A DNA stretch of 64,000 bases from Mesobacillus jeotgali (GCF_900166585.1 NZ_FVZC01000009.1:248001-312000), one strand, 5' to 3'; positions 1 through 10,309 are shown, counted from the stretch's first letter. Made by a program: numbers and translations. The notes: generated by a model not told the origin, from the letters alone.

Positions 1-348
1 ACCCATGACCTTGGTGTAGTTTCTGAAGTAGCAGACCGGGTCGTCGTTATGTATGCTGGCCAGGTTGTGGAAGAGGCAATAGTGGAGGATCTATTTGAAA
101 ATCCGCTCCATCCTTACACGAATGGTTTGATGGGTTCTATCCCATCGATAGACGAGGATCACGCTAGACTTACCTCAATAGAAGGGAATGTACCATCTCC
201 AGAAAATTTGCCAAAAGGCTGCCGTTTCGCTCCCCGCTGCCCACATGCTTTTGACCGATGTTTCGCTGAAATGCCAATGTTAGTGAGGAAATACAGCACT
301 CGGTCTGTACGCTGCTTTTTACATGATGGGAAGGAGTTGGTGAAATGA
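1..348 (+). CDS. appD: Oligopeptide ABC transporter ATPase, AppD-type (5' end outside window)
   Basis: The reading frame is open from base 1 and starts mid-protein at the H-loop (THDLGVV), so Walker A and B lie outside the window. What remains is the ABC C-terminal end plus the oligopeptide-transporter extension with the HPYT motif and the Cys pattern [15 protein letters not shown], which in DppD/OppD proteins is known to hold an iron-sulphur cluster. One of two cytoplasmic ATPases driving peptide uptake. It overlaps the next gene by ATGA, indicating translational coupling. Assigned to App because the linked binding protein looks like AppA. Confidence 0.9.
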   Translation, partial: THDLGVVSEVADRVVVMYAGQVVEEAIVEDLFENPLHPYTNGLMGSIPSIDEDHARLTSIEGNVPSPENLPKGCRFAPRCPHAFDRCFAEMPMLVRKYSTRSVRCFLHDGKELVK

Positions 349-1367
349 TCTCAGCAAGTGAGTCACTAGAAAATAAATCATCGGAGAATAGCTCCCAAAC
401 TTTGCTTGAATTACAAGGCCTAAAGAAGCACTTCCCTATCAAATCCGGTATGCTGCAAAAGACAGTTGGTCATATAAAGGCTGTCGACGGAATAGATTTG
501 AAGGTGAATAAAGGAGAAACGCTCGGAATCGTCGGAGAATCGGGCTGTGGCAAATCGACGGTCGGCAGAACTATTATCCGGCTCTACGATCCTACCGATG
601 GAAAAATCATCTTTAATGGCAAGGATATCTCCCATCTTTCAGAGAGTGACCTGCGAAAAGATGTACGCAAAAATATCCAGATGATTTTCCAGGATCCATT
701 TGCTTCTCTCAATCCCAGGAAAACTTTGAGATCGATCATCAGGGAGCCGCTCGATACCCACCACCTCTATAAAAGCAAAGAACGTGACGAACATGTTGAG
801 AGTTTATTAGAAAAGGTCGGTCTGAATGCTTCATTCATAAATCGTTATCCACATGAATTTTCCGGAGGACAGAGGCAGAGAATCGGGATAGCCAGAACCC
901 TGGCTTTAAACCCCGAATTGATTATAGCTGATGAAGCCGTTTCTGCACTGGACGTTTCGATTCAGGCACAAATCATCAATTTAATGGAGGATCTTCAGGA
1001 GGAATTTGGGCTTACCTATATCTTTATCTCTCACGACCTTAGCGTTGTCAGACATATTAGTGACAGGGTAGGGGTGATGTATTTAGGGAAAATGATGGAG
1101 CTTGCTTCAAAAAAAGAGCTTTATGCAGACCCCCTTCATCCCTACACTCAGGCACTTTTGTCAGCTGTACCGGTTCCCAGGAAGAAAGGTGTCATGAAAC
1201 GGGAGCGGATAATCTTGAAAGGCGAGCTCCCAAGTCCATCAAATCCACCCAAAGGGTGTGTTTTCCATACAAGGTGCCCAGCTGCATTTGACCTTTGCAA
1301 ACAAGTGAATCCTGACTTCAAAGAAGTCAAGAGCCATCATTTTGTTGCCTGCCATCTATATACATAG
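345..1367 (+). CDS. appF: Oligopeptide ABC transporter ATPase, AppF-type
   Basis: Second ATPase of the importer, 340 aa. Walker [10 protein letters not shown] lies near residues 64-72, the signature FSGGQRQR near 172, Walker B LIIADE near 195, followed by the C-terminal oligo_HPY extension with HPYTQ and the Cys motif [14 protein letters not shown]. The start ATG overlaps the appD stop. Its post-Walker-B sequence is ADEAVSALD, where the related genes at 7.5 and 21.5 kb have ADEP; this is a minor substitution next to the catalytic Glu. Works with AppD on the inner face of the membrane. Confidence 0.93.
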   Translation: MISASESLENKSSENSSQTLLELQGLKKHFPIKSGMLQKTVGHIKAVDGIDLKVNKGETLGIVGESGCGKSTVGRTIIRLYDPTDGKIIFNGKDISHLSESDLRKDVRKNIQMIFQDPFASLNPRKTLRSIIREPLDTHHLYKSKERDEHVESLLEKVGLNASFINRYPHEFSGGQRQRIGIARTLALNPELIIADEAVSALDVSIQAQIINLMEDLQEEFGLTYIFISHDLSVVRHISDRVGVMYLGKMMELASKKELYADPLHPYTQALLSAVPVPRKKGVMKRERIILKGELPSPSNPPKGCVFHTRCPAAFDLCKQVNPDFKEVKSHHFVACHLYT

Positions 1368-1451
1368 GGCAGCTGCATGATTTGAAGGGAGGAGATAGAA
1401 ACACCTTTCAGCTTGTCTTAAAAAATAGTAAATATTTAAGGGGGAAATAAT

Positions 1452-3101
1452 GTGAAATTAAGAAAAGTTTCATGGTTGTTAATCAGTCTTACCCTGATCC
1501 TGTCTATATTCCTTACTGCTTGTACAGGAAATAATGCAGAGGACCCTAAAGAAACTCCGGGAGATGACGGAAAAAAAGAAGAAGAGGCTGCAGGACCACA
1601 GAAGGGCGGAGATTTAATCATTGGTTCAACTGGTGCACCGACCGTTTTCAACCCGCTTTATTCAACAGATACATCCAGCTCTGACATAGAAGGATTCATT
1701 TATGACAGCCTTGTATCATCTGATACCGAATTTAACCCGACACTGAGCATGGCTGAGTCAATCGATATATCTGAAGATGGATTGACATTTACAGCTAAAT
1801 TGAAAAAGGGGATTAAATGGCATGACGGGGAAGAGTTCACGGCAGATGATGTCGTTTTCACCTTCAGCATCCCAAAAAACCCTGATTACAATGGCGAGCG
1901 GGGATCGGCCTTCGAAGCAATGGAATCTGTCAAAAAAATTGATGATTATACTGTCGAGTTCAAGCTGAGCAAGAAGGATGCTTCTTTCTATCCTGTTTCT
2001 TTGAGTTATTACATTCTGCCTGAGCATATCCTTAAAGATGTTCCAGTTGCAGATCTTGGCGAGCACGAATTCAACACGAAAAGCCCAATTGGTACTGGTC
2101 CATTCAAATTCGTTGAATGGAAAGACGGAGAGTATGTAAAGGTAGAGGCATTTGATGATTATTTCAAAGGCCGCCCATACCTAGATACACTCACGTATAA
2201 AATTGTTCCAGATATGGATGCGATGATTGCTCAAATCCAGGCGGGTGATATCCACTTTGCAGCTGGCGTGCCAGGGACAGACATCGAAACTGTCAAGTCA
2301 TTCCCTGGTGTTAAGGTGGAATCAGGTCTAGGCCTTTCTTACACATATCTTGGATATAACCAGAAAAATGAGCTTTTCAAAGATAAAAAGGTCCGTCAGG
2401 CAATCACTCACGCTATTGACAGGGAAGCAATCGTTAGTTCTGTCATGAACGGAGACGGTAAAGTTGCAGATGTTCCGGAAAGTCCACTTTCCTTTGCTTA
2501 TAACGATGATGTTCCGAAATTCGGATACGACGTAGAGAAAGCTAAGTCTTTGCTGGCTGAAGCTGGCTGGAAGGATACTGATGGTGACGGAATTCTTGAT
2601 AAGGACGGCAAGAAATTCTCCTTCACAGTAAAAACGAACCAGGGTAACAAAGTAAGGGAAGACATTGTCGTAGTCCTCCAAGAACAATTGAAGGAAGTTG
2701 GAATTGAAGCTAAACCTGAAATCGTCGAATGGAGCGCGTTCATCGAGCAAATCTCAGCTCCAAACTGGAAATACGACGCACTTGTTCTTGGATGGAGCTT
2801 ATCAACATTCCCGGATCAGTATGATATTTTCCACTCCAGTCAGATGAAGGAAGGCCTGAACTTCGTCTGGTACTCAAATCCTGAAGCAGATAAGCTGATG
2901 GAAGAAGCGAAACAGATTCTGGACCAGGATGAATACAAAGCAGCATATGCAGAAATTTATAAGATGCTGGCAGAAGACCAGCCTTACACATTCCTGTACT
3001 ATCCAAATGTCCACAGGGTAATGCCGGCTAATCTGGAAGGCTATGTATTCCACGCGAAGGATGATTTTTACGAAATCTCCAAGTGGTGGCTGAAAAAATA
3101 G
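1452..3101 (+). CDS. appA: Oligopeptide-binding lipoprotein, AppA-type
   Basis: SBP_bac_5 family extracellular peptide receptor, 549 aa. Starts at GTG behind AAGGGGG. The signal peptide ends in the lipobox LTAC with the lipidated Cys at residue 24, then a polar linker rich in D/E/K. The middle and C-terminal parts (for example GWSLSTFPDQYDIFHSS and DQPYTFLYYPN) match B. subtilis AppA as I recall it, so this operon rather than the one at 6.5 kb is the likely app orthologue. It is separated from the permease genes by a 400-bp gap holding a repeat element. Confidence 0.88.
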   Translation: MKLRKVSWLLISLTLILSIFLTACTGNNAEDPKETPGDDGKKEEEAAGPQKGGDLIIGSTGAPTVFNPLYSTDTSSSDIEGFIYDSLVSSDTEFNPTLSMAESIDISEDGLTFTAKLKKGIKWHDGEEFTADDVVFTFSIPKNPDYNGERGSAFEAMESVKKIDDYTVEFKLSKKDASFYPVSLSYYILPEHILKDVPVADLGEHEFNTKSPIGTGPFKFVEWKDGEYVKVEAFDDYFKGRPYLDTLTYKIVPDMDAMIAQIQAGDIHFAAGVPGTDIETVKSFPGVKVESGLGLSYTYLGYNQKNELFKDKKVRQAITHAIDREAIVSSVMNGDGKVADVPESPLSFAYNDDVPKFGYDVEKAKSLLAEAGWKDTDGDGILDKDGKKFSFTVKTNQGNKVREDIVVVLQEQLKEVGIEAKPEIVEWSAFIEQISAPNWKYDALVLGWSLSTFPDQYDIFHSSQMKEGLNFVWYSNPEADKLMEEAKQILDQDEYKAAYAEIYKMLAEDQPYTFLYYPNVHRVMPANLEGYVFHAKDDFYEISKWWLKK

Positions 3102-3180
3102 GATCAGGATGGGAGGGAAGGGAGAATCCCTTCCCTTTCAAACATTGAGCATCAGAAATAGTAAATCTTTCACTTTAAGA

Positions 3181-3478
3181 ATTGTCCAGCTACAGCGCCA
3201 AGCCCCTCGAGACGTTTGGCTAGTGTCGCCTCCTAGAAACTCCGAAACTGCAACTCCGCCCGCAGAAGCAAAGAGCGCTTCTTTGCCGGAGTCTCCAATT
3301 TCTGCGTTTCTGGGCAGTCGGCTTTCCTTTCGATTTCGGTCCGCCCAATGAAGTCATAGAACGACTTCACTGGTCGGCCCTCAGTGGCACACGATGTGCC
3401 AGACCCGCCAGCACAGGACGTGGCGTTATAAGGCGGGCAACGCTTGTCGGGGCTGACCGAGGCGCTTACGCTTTTCTT
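3181..3478. repeat. Structured intergenic repeat element inside the app operon
   Basis: GC-rich 298-bp block between appA and appB without a credible gene. The two ends are imperfect inverted repeats: AGCGCC..AGCCCC near 3194-3207 against GGGGCT..GGCGCT near 3449-3467, ending CTTACGCTTTTCTT. Inside are further hairpins, including GAAGTC/GACTTC near 3351-3369 and TGGCAC/GTGCCA near 3385-3402. From memory, very similar blocks recur many times between genes in Bacillaceae genomes; that is recollection, not a search. The open frames across it (3109-3351 plus, 3233-3511 minus) are judged non-coding. Confidence 0.65.
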
Positions 3479-3509
3479 AAAATCTCTTAAATTTAAAAGG
3501 AGAATTGCC

Positions 3510-4460
3510 ATGCTATCTTATATTATTCGCCGAATACTTATGGCCATTCCTTTGCTGCTGGGCATTACGATCGTCTCTTTTGCCATTATGAAGCTGGCCC
3601 CGGGAGATCCTGCCAGCTTGATGATGGATCCGACCATCAGCCCTGAAGACAAGGCCAGATTCATGGAAAGATACGGTCTCAATGATCCAATCCATATCCA
3701 GTATTTGAAATGGCTGGGAGCAATGCTTCAAGGGGACTTCGGGACCTCACTGATACGAAAAGGAGTTCCGGTAATAGAAATGATCATGAATAGGATGCCG
3801 AATACGATATTATTAATGGTCGTATCGACCTTGCTGGCCCTGCTGATTTCCATCCCATTTGGAGTCATATCTGCCACAAGACCGTACTCGAAGCTTGATT
3901 ATACAGTAACCGTGACTTCCTTTCTCGGCGTAGCAACACCAAACTTCTTCCTGGGCTTGATCCTGATCATGCTTTTTGCTGTCCAGAATAATTGGTTTCC
4001 AACTGGTGGGGTTGCGACCTTGAATGCACCATTCAGCTTCTGGGACAGAATCCACCATTTGATCATGCCGGCATTTGTTCTGGCTGCGGCTGATATGGCA
4101 GGCCTGACACGGTATACGAGATCGAGCATGATGGAAGTGATTAAACAGGATTATATAAGGACAGCGAGGGCGAAGGGTTTTAAGGAGAATAAAGTTATTT
4201 ATAAACACGGTCTCAGGAATGGACTGATTCCGGTCATCACAATTTTTGGATTAATGATACCTTCCTTCATTGGCGGAGCGGTAATTGTTGAAAAAATCTT
4301 TACGTGGCCAGGAATTGGCTTGTTATTCGTAGATTCTGCATTTCAGCGGGATTACCCGGTAATAATGGGCTTGACTGTTATTTCGGCAGTGTTTGTCGTT
4401 ATCGGTAATTTGATCGCGGACATCCTTTATGCAATTTTTGATCCAAGGATCGAGTATTAA
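3510..4460 (+). CDS. appB: Oligopeptide ABC transporter permease, AppB-type
   Basis: Inner-membrane permease, 316 aa, of the DppB/OppB family. The ATG at 3510 sits behind AAAAGGAG; an upstream in-frame start at 3444 lies inside the repeat element and has no ribosome site. Six hydrophobic segments are apparent, with the EAA-type coupling loop near DYIRTARAKGFKENKVIYKHGLRNGLIP read as RTARAKG followed by HGLRN, which contacts the ATPases. Ends in the family-typical YAIFDPRIEY. Translated with appC, 12 bp downstream. Confidence 0.93.
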   Translation: MLSYIIRRILMAIPLLLGITIVSFAIMKLAPGDPASLMMDPTISPEDKARFMERYGLNDPIHIQYLKWLGAMLQGDFGTSLIRKGVPVIEMIMNRMPNTILLMVVSTLLALLISIPFGVISATRPYSKLDYTVTVTSFLGVATPNFFLGLILIMLFAVQNNWFPTGGVATLNAPFSFWDRIHHLIMPAFVLAAADMAGLTRYTRSSMMEVIKQDYIRTARAKGFKENKVIYKHGLRNGLIPVITIFGLMIPSFIGGAVIVEKIFTWPGIGLLFVDSAFQRDYPVIMGLTVISAVFVVIGNLIADILYAIFDPRIEY

Positions 4461-4472
4461 GGGGAGGTAAAT

Positions 4473-5387
4473 ATGGCAAAAACAAATCTTGCTGGAAATC
4501 AATCTGGCAGCCTGGAAATGCACGGTGTCAAAACCTCACATGATACAATGCTCGGAATCATTGTCAGGAAGTTCATGAAAAACAAGCTTGCCATATTTGG
4601 GGGGATATTCCTGATCATCATCATAACTGCTGCTCTGTTAGCACCAGTTATTGCCCCTTACTCACCTTCCAAGCAGAACCTGCTCCTGAAATTACAGCCG
4701 CCAAACAGCGAGCACTGGCTTGGGACAGACAGGTTTGGCAGAGACGTATTTTCAAGGCTTCTATATGGAGCAAGAATCTCCCTATTAGTCGGCTTCGCTT
4801 CTGTTCTTGGTTCGATAACGATAGGCACCTTCCTTGGAGCTGTAGCTGGGTATGTTGGCGGGATTGTTGATGCGATGATCATGAGATTTGTCGATATCAT
4901 TCTTTCTATCCCATCTATATTTTTATTGATTACACTGGTAACGATTTTCAAGCCGGGAGTGGATAAGCTAATTTTGATATTTGCACTGTTGGGCTGGACA
5001 ACTACCGCCCGATTAGTCAGAGGTGAATTTCTCTCTTTAAGGTCGAGAGAGTTTGTCCTCGCATCCAAAACGATTGGAACAAAGACGCCTACGATCATTT
5101 TCTCCCATATCCTTCCGAATGCAATGGGTCCGATCATCGTCTCGGCTACACTGGCAGTAGGCTATGTTATTCTGGCAGAGTCAGGATTGAGTTATTTGGG
5201 TCTGGGAATTCAGCCCCCGCATGCAAGCTGGGGAAATATGCTCCAGGATGCACAGAATTTTACCATCCTGCTAAAATCCTGGTGGTACCCGCTTGGACCG
5301 GGATTGATGATCCTGTTGACTGTCATTTGCTTCAACTTTGTGGGGGATGGATTGAGGGATGCACTTGACCCTAAGATAAACGAGTGA
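4473..5387 (+). CDS. appC: Oligopeptide ABC transporter permease, AppC-type
   Basis: Second permease subunit, 304 aa, OppC/DppC family. N-terminal OppC_N-type segment with one membrane helix, the conserved [20 protein letters not shown] stretch, then the transmembrane domain and coupling loop ([19 protein letters not shown] region). Ends [12 protein letters not shown] as usual. ATG behind GGGGAGG. Last gene of the operon; a terminator follows. Confidence 0.93.
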   Translation: MAKTNLAGNQSGSLEMHGVKTSHDTMLGIIVRKFMKNKLAIFGGIFLIIIITAALLAPVIAPYSPSKQNLLLKLQPPNSEHWLGTDRFGRDVFSRLLYGARISLLVGFASVLGSITIGTFLGAVAGYVGGIVDAMIMRFVDIILSIPSIFLLITLVTIFKPGVDKLILIFALLGWTTTARLVRGEFLSLRSREFVLASKTIGTKTPTIIFSHILPNAMGPIIVSATLAVGYVILAESGLSYLGLGIQPPHASWGNMLQDAQNFTILLKSWWYPLGPGLMILLTVICFNFVGDGLRDALDPKINE

Positions 5388-5421
5388 TTTCTGATTTTAA
5401 AAATGAAAGATAAAACCCTCT

Positions 5422-5447
5422 AAAGCCAGGAACCTCCCTGGCTTTTT
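5422..5447 (+). terminator. Terminator of the app operon
   Basis: Stem AAAGCCAGG/CCTGGCTTT of 9 bp with a 6-nt loop and a run of T, 34 bp after the appC stop. Confidence 0.85.
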
Positions 5448-5557
5448 GCATTGAGAAAAAAATTTTAAGGTGAAATATGCCATTCTCTGAACTACTGGCA
5501 ATTGTTTTCATAATATAGCTGTAAAGTTGAATTCTTCGGGGGGAAAAAGATGGGGTA

Positions 5558-6334
5558 GTGAGGACGGACGAATGGCTGAAAACAGAATTTAACAGGCCGC
5601 AAAATATTTGTGAAAAGCTGCTTGCTTATTTTGAAGATGATGTTGATGCGAAGAAAGTATACGGCTATTTAAAAAACTTTGGCATGTACAGGCCGGACCG
5701 CAAAAGTAAAAAGATATTCGAAGAATTAAAGGCTAAGAAATTTTGGCCGGAAACTGAAAAGGTTTTTCGTAAATACAAAACAAAATGGAATGGTCCTGAT
5801 ATTCCTATCTTCCTATTTCCAATGGATTCGGCGAATTCAAGATTGATGAAGGAAGGAAAAGGGAAGTCTGGCTTATCCTTTATCGATAAAATGTTTATTT
5901 TTCTGACACCACTAGATGATATGAAAGATCTCGAAGCGTTGTTTGTTCACGAATATCACCATGTATGCAGGATGCAGGCCCAAAAGAAGAGTCCAGATGA
6001 ATACACCTTGCTTGATTCAATCATTTTGGAAGGGCTTGCGGAACATGCAGTAGCGACTCATTGCGGCGAGAAATATACTGGCGAATGGAGCAGGCGGTAT
6101 TCGACAAAAACCCTGGAAGGATATTGGATTAATGACCTTTCAAAAAAACTGTCGATAACCAGAAATGACCGTGAACACGATCAAATTTTATTTGGCTTGG
6201 GGAGCAGACCTAGACTGCTGGGTTATGCAATGGGATACGAAATCGTAAAACAATATAAGCAATATGGAAATTTTTCTGAAAAAGCTTCATTTTCTATTCC
6301 TGCCCGTGAATTCACAAAGCCGTTAAAATTTTAA
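5558..6334 (+). CDS. yjaZ: Putative Zn-dependent protease, YjaZ/DUF2268 type
   Basis: 258 aa cytosolic protein. Zinc protease signature HEYHH at residues 131-135, with a third-ligand candidate Glu in LEGLAEH (158-162). DUF2268 family, no defined substrate. The GTG start at 5558 lies 13 nt from the G-rich ribosome site at 5538-5544, whereas ATG at 5550 is ideally spaced but runs into TAG after two codons. One extra G in the G run would give MGVVRTDEWL, so the native start may have been lost to a one-base deletion. In B. subtilis yjaZ is next to the app genes too. Flanked by terminators on both sides, so monocistronic. Confidence 0.85.
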   Translation: MRTDEWLKTEFNRPQNICEKLLAYFEDDVDAKKVYGYLKNFGMYRPDRKSKKIFEELKAKKFWPETEKVFRKYKTKWNGPDIPIFLFPMDSANSRLMKEGKGKSGLSFIDKMFIFLTPLDDMKDLEALFVHEYHHVCRMQAQKKSPDEYTLLDSIILEGLAEHAVATHCGEKYTGEWSRRYSTKTLEGYWINDLSKKLSITRNDREHDQILFGLGSRPRLLGYAMGYEIVKQYKQYGNFSEKASFSIPAREFTKPLKF

Positions 6335-6350
6335 ACTTTTTTCTAGCATA

Positions 6351-6378
6351 AAAAACCCCAGTTATTACGGGGTTTTTT
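6351..6378 (+). terminator. Terminator of yjaZ
   Basis: Stem AAAAACCCC / GGGGTTTTT with an A/T loop and a T6 tail, 17 bp after the yjaZ stop. Confidence 0.85.
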
Positions 6379-6509
6379 ATAAATTATGAAAACTTATAAA
6401 TTTCCCAATTGAAAAATAAGTATTGCAAATGTAATAAAACTGTAATAACATTTTATTAAAATATATCGAATTTCCTGAATATTTTATTTTTTAAAAAGAA
6501 GGTGTCCCA

Positions 6510-7532
6510 ATGAGCAACTATTCAATACATAAAGAAGCACCTTTGTTAGAGATCAAAAACCTTGAAACAGCTTTTAATATCGATGGAGAATACTATAACG
6601 CTGTAGACAAGGTGAGTTTCGCTGTCAAACCAAGACAGATTGTCGGGGTTGTTGGCGAATCAGGGTGCGGAAAGTCAGTAATGAGCCTCTCGGTTATGCA
6701 GCTGCTTCCAAAAGGGGTTGGCAAAATCCATGGCGGCGAAATTATCTTTGAAGGCATTCATCTTGAAAAGATGTCCGAAAAGGAAATGAACAAAATCCGC
6801 GGGCGTGATATTTCAATGATCTTCCAGGAACCAATGACATCGATGAATCCGGTTTTCACGATTGGGTTTCAGCTGCAGGAAGTATTGTTCAACCATACGA
6901 AGATTTCTAAAGCAGAAGCAAGACAAAAGAGTGTTGCTTTACTGAAGAGTGTTGGTATTTCCCGGCCTGAAAAGATTGTTGATGAGTACCCTCACCAATT
7001 GTCCGGCGGCATGAGACAAAGGGTCATGATCGCAATGGCTATCGCAAACCAGCCAAAGCTTCTGATTGCGGACGAGCCTACAACCGCATTGGATGTTACT
7101 GTACAAGCCCAGATCCTTGAGTTGCTAAAGAGCATTCAGGAAGTTAATGATATGTCTGTCATCATGATCACGCATGATCTTGGTGTAGTGGCAGAGATGT
7201 GCGATGAGGTCATCGTAATGTACGCCGGCAGGATCGTGGAACGCGCCGATGTCGATACTCTCTTTTATAATCCTAAGCATCCATATACTGAACTGATGAT
7301 GGGAGCCATCCCCAAGATGGATGAGGACAAAGAAGAGTTAAGCTCAATCAAAGGAATTGTCCCTTCGCTTAAGAACATGCCGGCAATCGGCTGCCGATTT
7401 GCAAACCGATGTCCGAAAGCAATGCCAGAGTGTACAAGCATCACTCCACAGCTTGGAGAGGTCGAACAAGGTCATGAAGTGGCGTGCATTCTATATGAAG
7501 CAAGTATGCCAAAAGAAGGAGTCAGGGCATAA
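6510..7532 (+). CDS. Peptide ABC transporter ATPase, DppD/OppD family
   Basis: First gene of a second five-gene peptide importer, 340 aa. Walker A GESGCGKS near residue 50, signature LSGGMRQR near 168, Walker [14 protein letters not shown]-loop THDLGVV, then HPYTELM and the Cys-rich tail [15 protein letters not shown] that can hold an iron-sulphur cluster. ATG behind AAGAAGGTG. Same D-F-A-B-C gene order as the app operon upstream, suggesting an old operon duplication. The stop overlaps the next start by one base. Confidence 0.92.
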   Translation: MSNYSIHKEAPLLEIKNLETAFNIDGEYYNAVDKVSFAVKPRQIVGVVGESGCGKSVMSLSVMQLLPKGVGKIHGGEIIFEGIHLEKMSEKEMNKIRGRDISMIFQEPMTSMNPVFTIGFQLQEVLFNHTKISKAEARQKSVALLKSVGISRPEKIVDEYPHQLSGGMRQRVMIAMAIANQPKLLIADEPTTALDVTVQAQILELLKSIQEVNDMSVIMITHDLGVVAEMCDEVIVMYAGRIVERADVDTLFYNPKHPYTELMMGAIPKMDEDKEELSSIKGIVPSLKNMPAIGCRFANRCPKAMPECTSITPQLGEVEQGHEVACILYEASMPKEGVRA

Positions 7533-8518
7533 TGAGCAATACACCTTTAATAGAAAAAGAGAATTTGCTGGAGATTAAGAATCTCAAAACTTATTACCCT
7601 GTAAAAGGTGGATTCTTCCGCCGGACAGTTGGCAATGTCAAGGCTGTTGATGATGTATCATTTGAAATTAAAAAGGGTGAAACACTTGGGCTCGTTGGAG
7701 AATCAGGCTGCGGCAAATCAACAACGGGAAGAACAATCATCAGACTGCTGAATGCCACAGATGGGGAAATCATTTTTGAAGGAAAGGATATCACTAAATT
7801 AAGAGGAAAGACATTACAGGCGATCCGCCAGGATATCCAAATGGTCTTTCAGGACCCATATGCTTCGCTGAACCCGATGCAGATGGTTGGTGACATCGTT
7901 TCTGAACCCATCCGGAACTTCAAGAATGTCAGCATGAAGGACTTGAAGGAAGAAGTAATAGATTTATTGACCAGGGTAGGTCTTCCTGAAGATGCCTACT
8001 ATAAATACGCCCATGAATTTTCCGGCGGACAGAGACAAAGAATCGGTATTGCCCGGGCGCTGGCGTTAAGACCGAAACTCATCATCGCGGATGAGCCGGT
8101 GTCTGCGCTTGACGTATCAGTGCAATCCCAGGTTCTGAATCTATTAAAAGAGCTTCAAAAGGAATTTGATCTGACTTTCTTATTTATCGCTCATGACCTT
8201 AGTGTCGTTAAGCATATGAGTGACCGGATCGGCGTTATGTATCTCGGCAATATGGTTGAAATTGCTGATCGCAACAGCATGTATGCTGAGCCGCTCCACC
8301 CATATACTCAGGCTTTGATCTCAGCCATTCCAATGCCGGATCCGCGCAGGAAAAAGGAAAGAATTGTGCTGGAAGGGGATGTGCCAAGTCCGCTTAACCC
8401 TCCGACAGGGTGTCCGTTCCACCCGCGCTGCCCAGCAGCGATGGCAGAATGTTCCCAGGTAAAGCCAGCTTTAAAGGAGGTGAAGCCAGGACATCAAGTT
8501 GCTTGCCACCTTTACTAG
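7532..8518 (+). CDS. Peptide ABC transporter ATPase, DppF/OppF family
   Basis: Partner ATPase, 328 aa. GESGCGKST near residue 58, [15 protein letters not shown] signature near 162, ADEPVSALDVS Walker B region, HDLSVVKHMSDR, and C-terminal CPFHPRCPAAMAEC. Starts at ATG sharing its A with the upstream TAA. Closely resembles the AppF at 345-1367 along its length. Powers the transporter together with the preceding gene. Confidence 0.92.
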   Translation: MSNTPLIEKENLLEIKNLKTYYPVKGGFFRRTVGNVKAVDDVSFEIKKGETLGLVGESGCGKSTTGRTIIRLLNATDGEIIFEGKDITKLRGKTLQAIRQDIQMVFQDPYASLNPMQMVGDIVSEPIRNFKNVSMKDLKEEVIDLLTRVGLPEDAYYKYAHEFSGGQRQRIGIARALALRPKLIIADEPVSALDVSVQSQVLNLLKELQKEFDLTFLFIAHDLSVVKHMSDRIGVMYLGNMVEIADRNSMYAEPLHPYTQALISAIPMPDPRRKKERIVLEGDVPSPLNPPTGCPFHPRCPAAMAECSQVKPALKEVKPGHQVACHLY

Positions 8519-8562
8519 GGGATAATTTTTACAAAAAATAAAAGAAAAACGGGGGGAAAACC

Positions 8563-10275
8563 ATGAAGAAACCATTGCTTTGGCTAGCTATGCTAGTATT
8601 GGTTTTATCAACATTCCTTGCTGCATGCAGCGGAGGAGAAAAAGAAAAGACAACTGCTGATCCGAAAGATGGAGACAAAGCTGCAGAAGGTAAGCCGCAG
8701 GATGGCGGTACATTGACTTACGCTTTAAGTTCTGAATTCAAAGGCCTTTTGAACTGGAACTTCTACGATGCTGACGGAGACGATGACATCATCGCATTCT
8801 TCGACGATCCATTGATCGACTATGATGAAAACCTTAAAGCAGAACCAAACATCGCTAGCTGGAAAACTGATGATAACAAAGTTTTCACTTTCACTTTTGA
8901 AAAAGGCGTAAAATGGCACAATGGCGAAGAATTGACAGTTAATGACTGGGTATTCGCTATCGAGACAATCGCTACTCTTGGTGGAGAACACCAGCGCTGG
9001 TCAAATGTTAACACAATCCAAGGTGTTAAGGAATTCAATGAGAAAAAGGCTGACAAGATCTCTGGTCTTGAAGTTGTTGATGACTATACTTTGAAAATTA
9101 CTTTTGACAAAGCTCGTGTAAACAACCTTGAAAACGTTTGGGCTTATCCGCTTTCCCGCAAGGAATTTGAAGGAATCGCTCCAAAGGATATGGCGGCTTC
9201 CGAGCAAGTCCGCACTAAGCCTGTCGGTACAGGTGCTTACAAGGTAACAAAGGTTATCCCTGGTGAATCAGTAGAGCTTACTCGTAATGAAGACTACTGG
9301 AAAGGCAAGCCGCATATTGAAAAGATCGTTGTCAAAGTTATCGATACTTCCCTTACAACTGGTGAACTTAAGAACGGAACTCTTGATATGACTCCGTTCC
9401 ACCCAACAGTTCTTCCAGAAATCGAAGCATTGGATAATGTAGAAGTTGTAAAATATCCTGGCTTATCTTACTACTACATTGGATTCAAATTAGGTAAATA
9501 CGATGGCAAGAAAAACGTTATGGACAAAGAAAAGTACCAAAACAAAGAGCTTCGTCAAGCTATGCTTTATGCAATCAACCGTGAAGAGTGGGTAAAAGCG
9601 TTCTTCAGCGGACTAGGAAAGCCGTTAAACCGTCCAATCCCTACATCACACTGGATTGCTGCACCTAACGAAGATATGCCTGTTCAATATGAGTACGACC
9701 CAGAAAAAGCAAAAGAAATTCTTGACAAAGCTGGATATGTTGATAAAGACGGAGATGGATTCCGTGAAGATCCAAAGGGTGAAAAGTTCACTGTTAAGTT
9801 CTCTCACTATGCAACTGGAAACCCAACGTTTGAAGCGCGTGCAAAAGCTATGACTCAATACTGGGAAGAAGTTGGTCTGAAGTCTGAGCTTCAAATGACT
9901 GACGTTAACCTATACTACGATCAGCTTGAAAAAGATGATCCTGCAATCGAAGTATTCTACGGCGGCTGGGGAACTGGCGCTGACCCAGATCCACTTCCAC
10001 TATGGGGCGTTGAATCTGTATGGAACTACCCACGCTGGGTAAATGATAAAGCTCAAAAGCTTCTTGAAGATGCTGTTGATCTTGAAGTTGTAGGAACTGA
10101 CACTGAGAAACGTGCACAGCTGTATGCTGAATGGCAGAAGATCTTCAATGAAGAAGTACCAGCTCTTCCAATCGCAGAACTTGAAGAAGTAATGGCTGTT
10201 TCTAAGCGTGTTCAAGGCGTTAAGTACGATGTTTCAGGTCCTAACTCATTCCATGAGTGGTGGATCAAGCAATAA
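8563..10275 (+). CDS. Peptide-binding lipoprotein (SBP_bac_5)
   Basis: 570 aa extracellular receptor. ATG behind ACGGGGGGAA. Lipobox LAAC with Cys22, then a K/D/E-rich linker and the family opening PQDGGTLTYALSSEF. Differs from the app receptor upstream, with an acidic patch (DADGDDD) early in the mature protein, so it probably has a different peptide preference (inference). The codon use is noticeably biased toward a small codon set compared with the neighbouring permeases, consistent with high expression. Ends SFHEWWIKQ. Confidence 0.9.
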   Translation: MKKPLLWLAMLVLVLSTFLAACSGGEKEKTTADPKDGDKAAEGKPQDGGTLTYALSSEFKGLLNWNFYDADGDDDIIAFFDDPLIDYDENLKAEPNIASWKTDDNKVFTFTFEKGVKWHNGEELTVNDWVFAIETIATLGGEHQRWSNVNTIQGVKEFNEKKADKISGLEVVDDYTLKITFDKARVNNLENVWAYPLSRKEFEGIAPKDMAASEQVRTKPVGTGAYKVTKVIPGESVELTRNEDYWKGKPHIEKIVVKVIDTSLTTGELKNGTLDMTPFHPTVLPEIEALDNVEVVKYPGLSYYYIGFKLGKYDGKKNVMDKEKYQNKELRQAMLYAINREEWVKAFFSGLGKPLNRPIPTSHWIAAPNEDMPVQYEYDPEKAKEILDKAGYVDKDGDGFREDPKGEKFTVKFSHYATGNPTFEARAKAMTQYWEEVGLKSELQMTDVNLYYDQLEKDDPAIEVFYGGWGTGADPDPLPLWGVESVWNYPRWVNDKAQKLLEDAVDLEVVGTDTEKRAQLYAEWQKIFNEEVPALPIAELEEVMAVSKRVQGVKYDVSGPNSFHEWWIKQ

Positions 10276-10309
10276 TTAAGCACCACTTATTCAGTTAAGG
10301 AGAATGCAT

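Noticed and set aside
3444-3509. Upstream in-frame extension of appB
   Set aside because: It falls in the repeat element; ATG 3510 has an excellent AAAAGGAG and the normal family N terminus.
3109-3511. Open frames on both strands across the appA-appB gap (80 and 92 codons)
   Set aside because: They lie in the structured repeat element, lack ribosome sites and have no recognisable protein character.
9646-9894. Overlapping frames on both strands inside the second peptide-binding protein gene
   Set aside because: Shadow frames of a clear SBP_bac_5 coding sequence.
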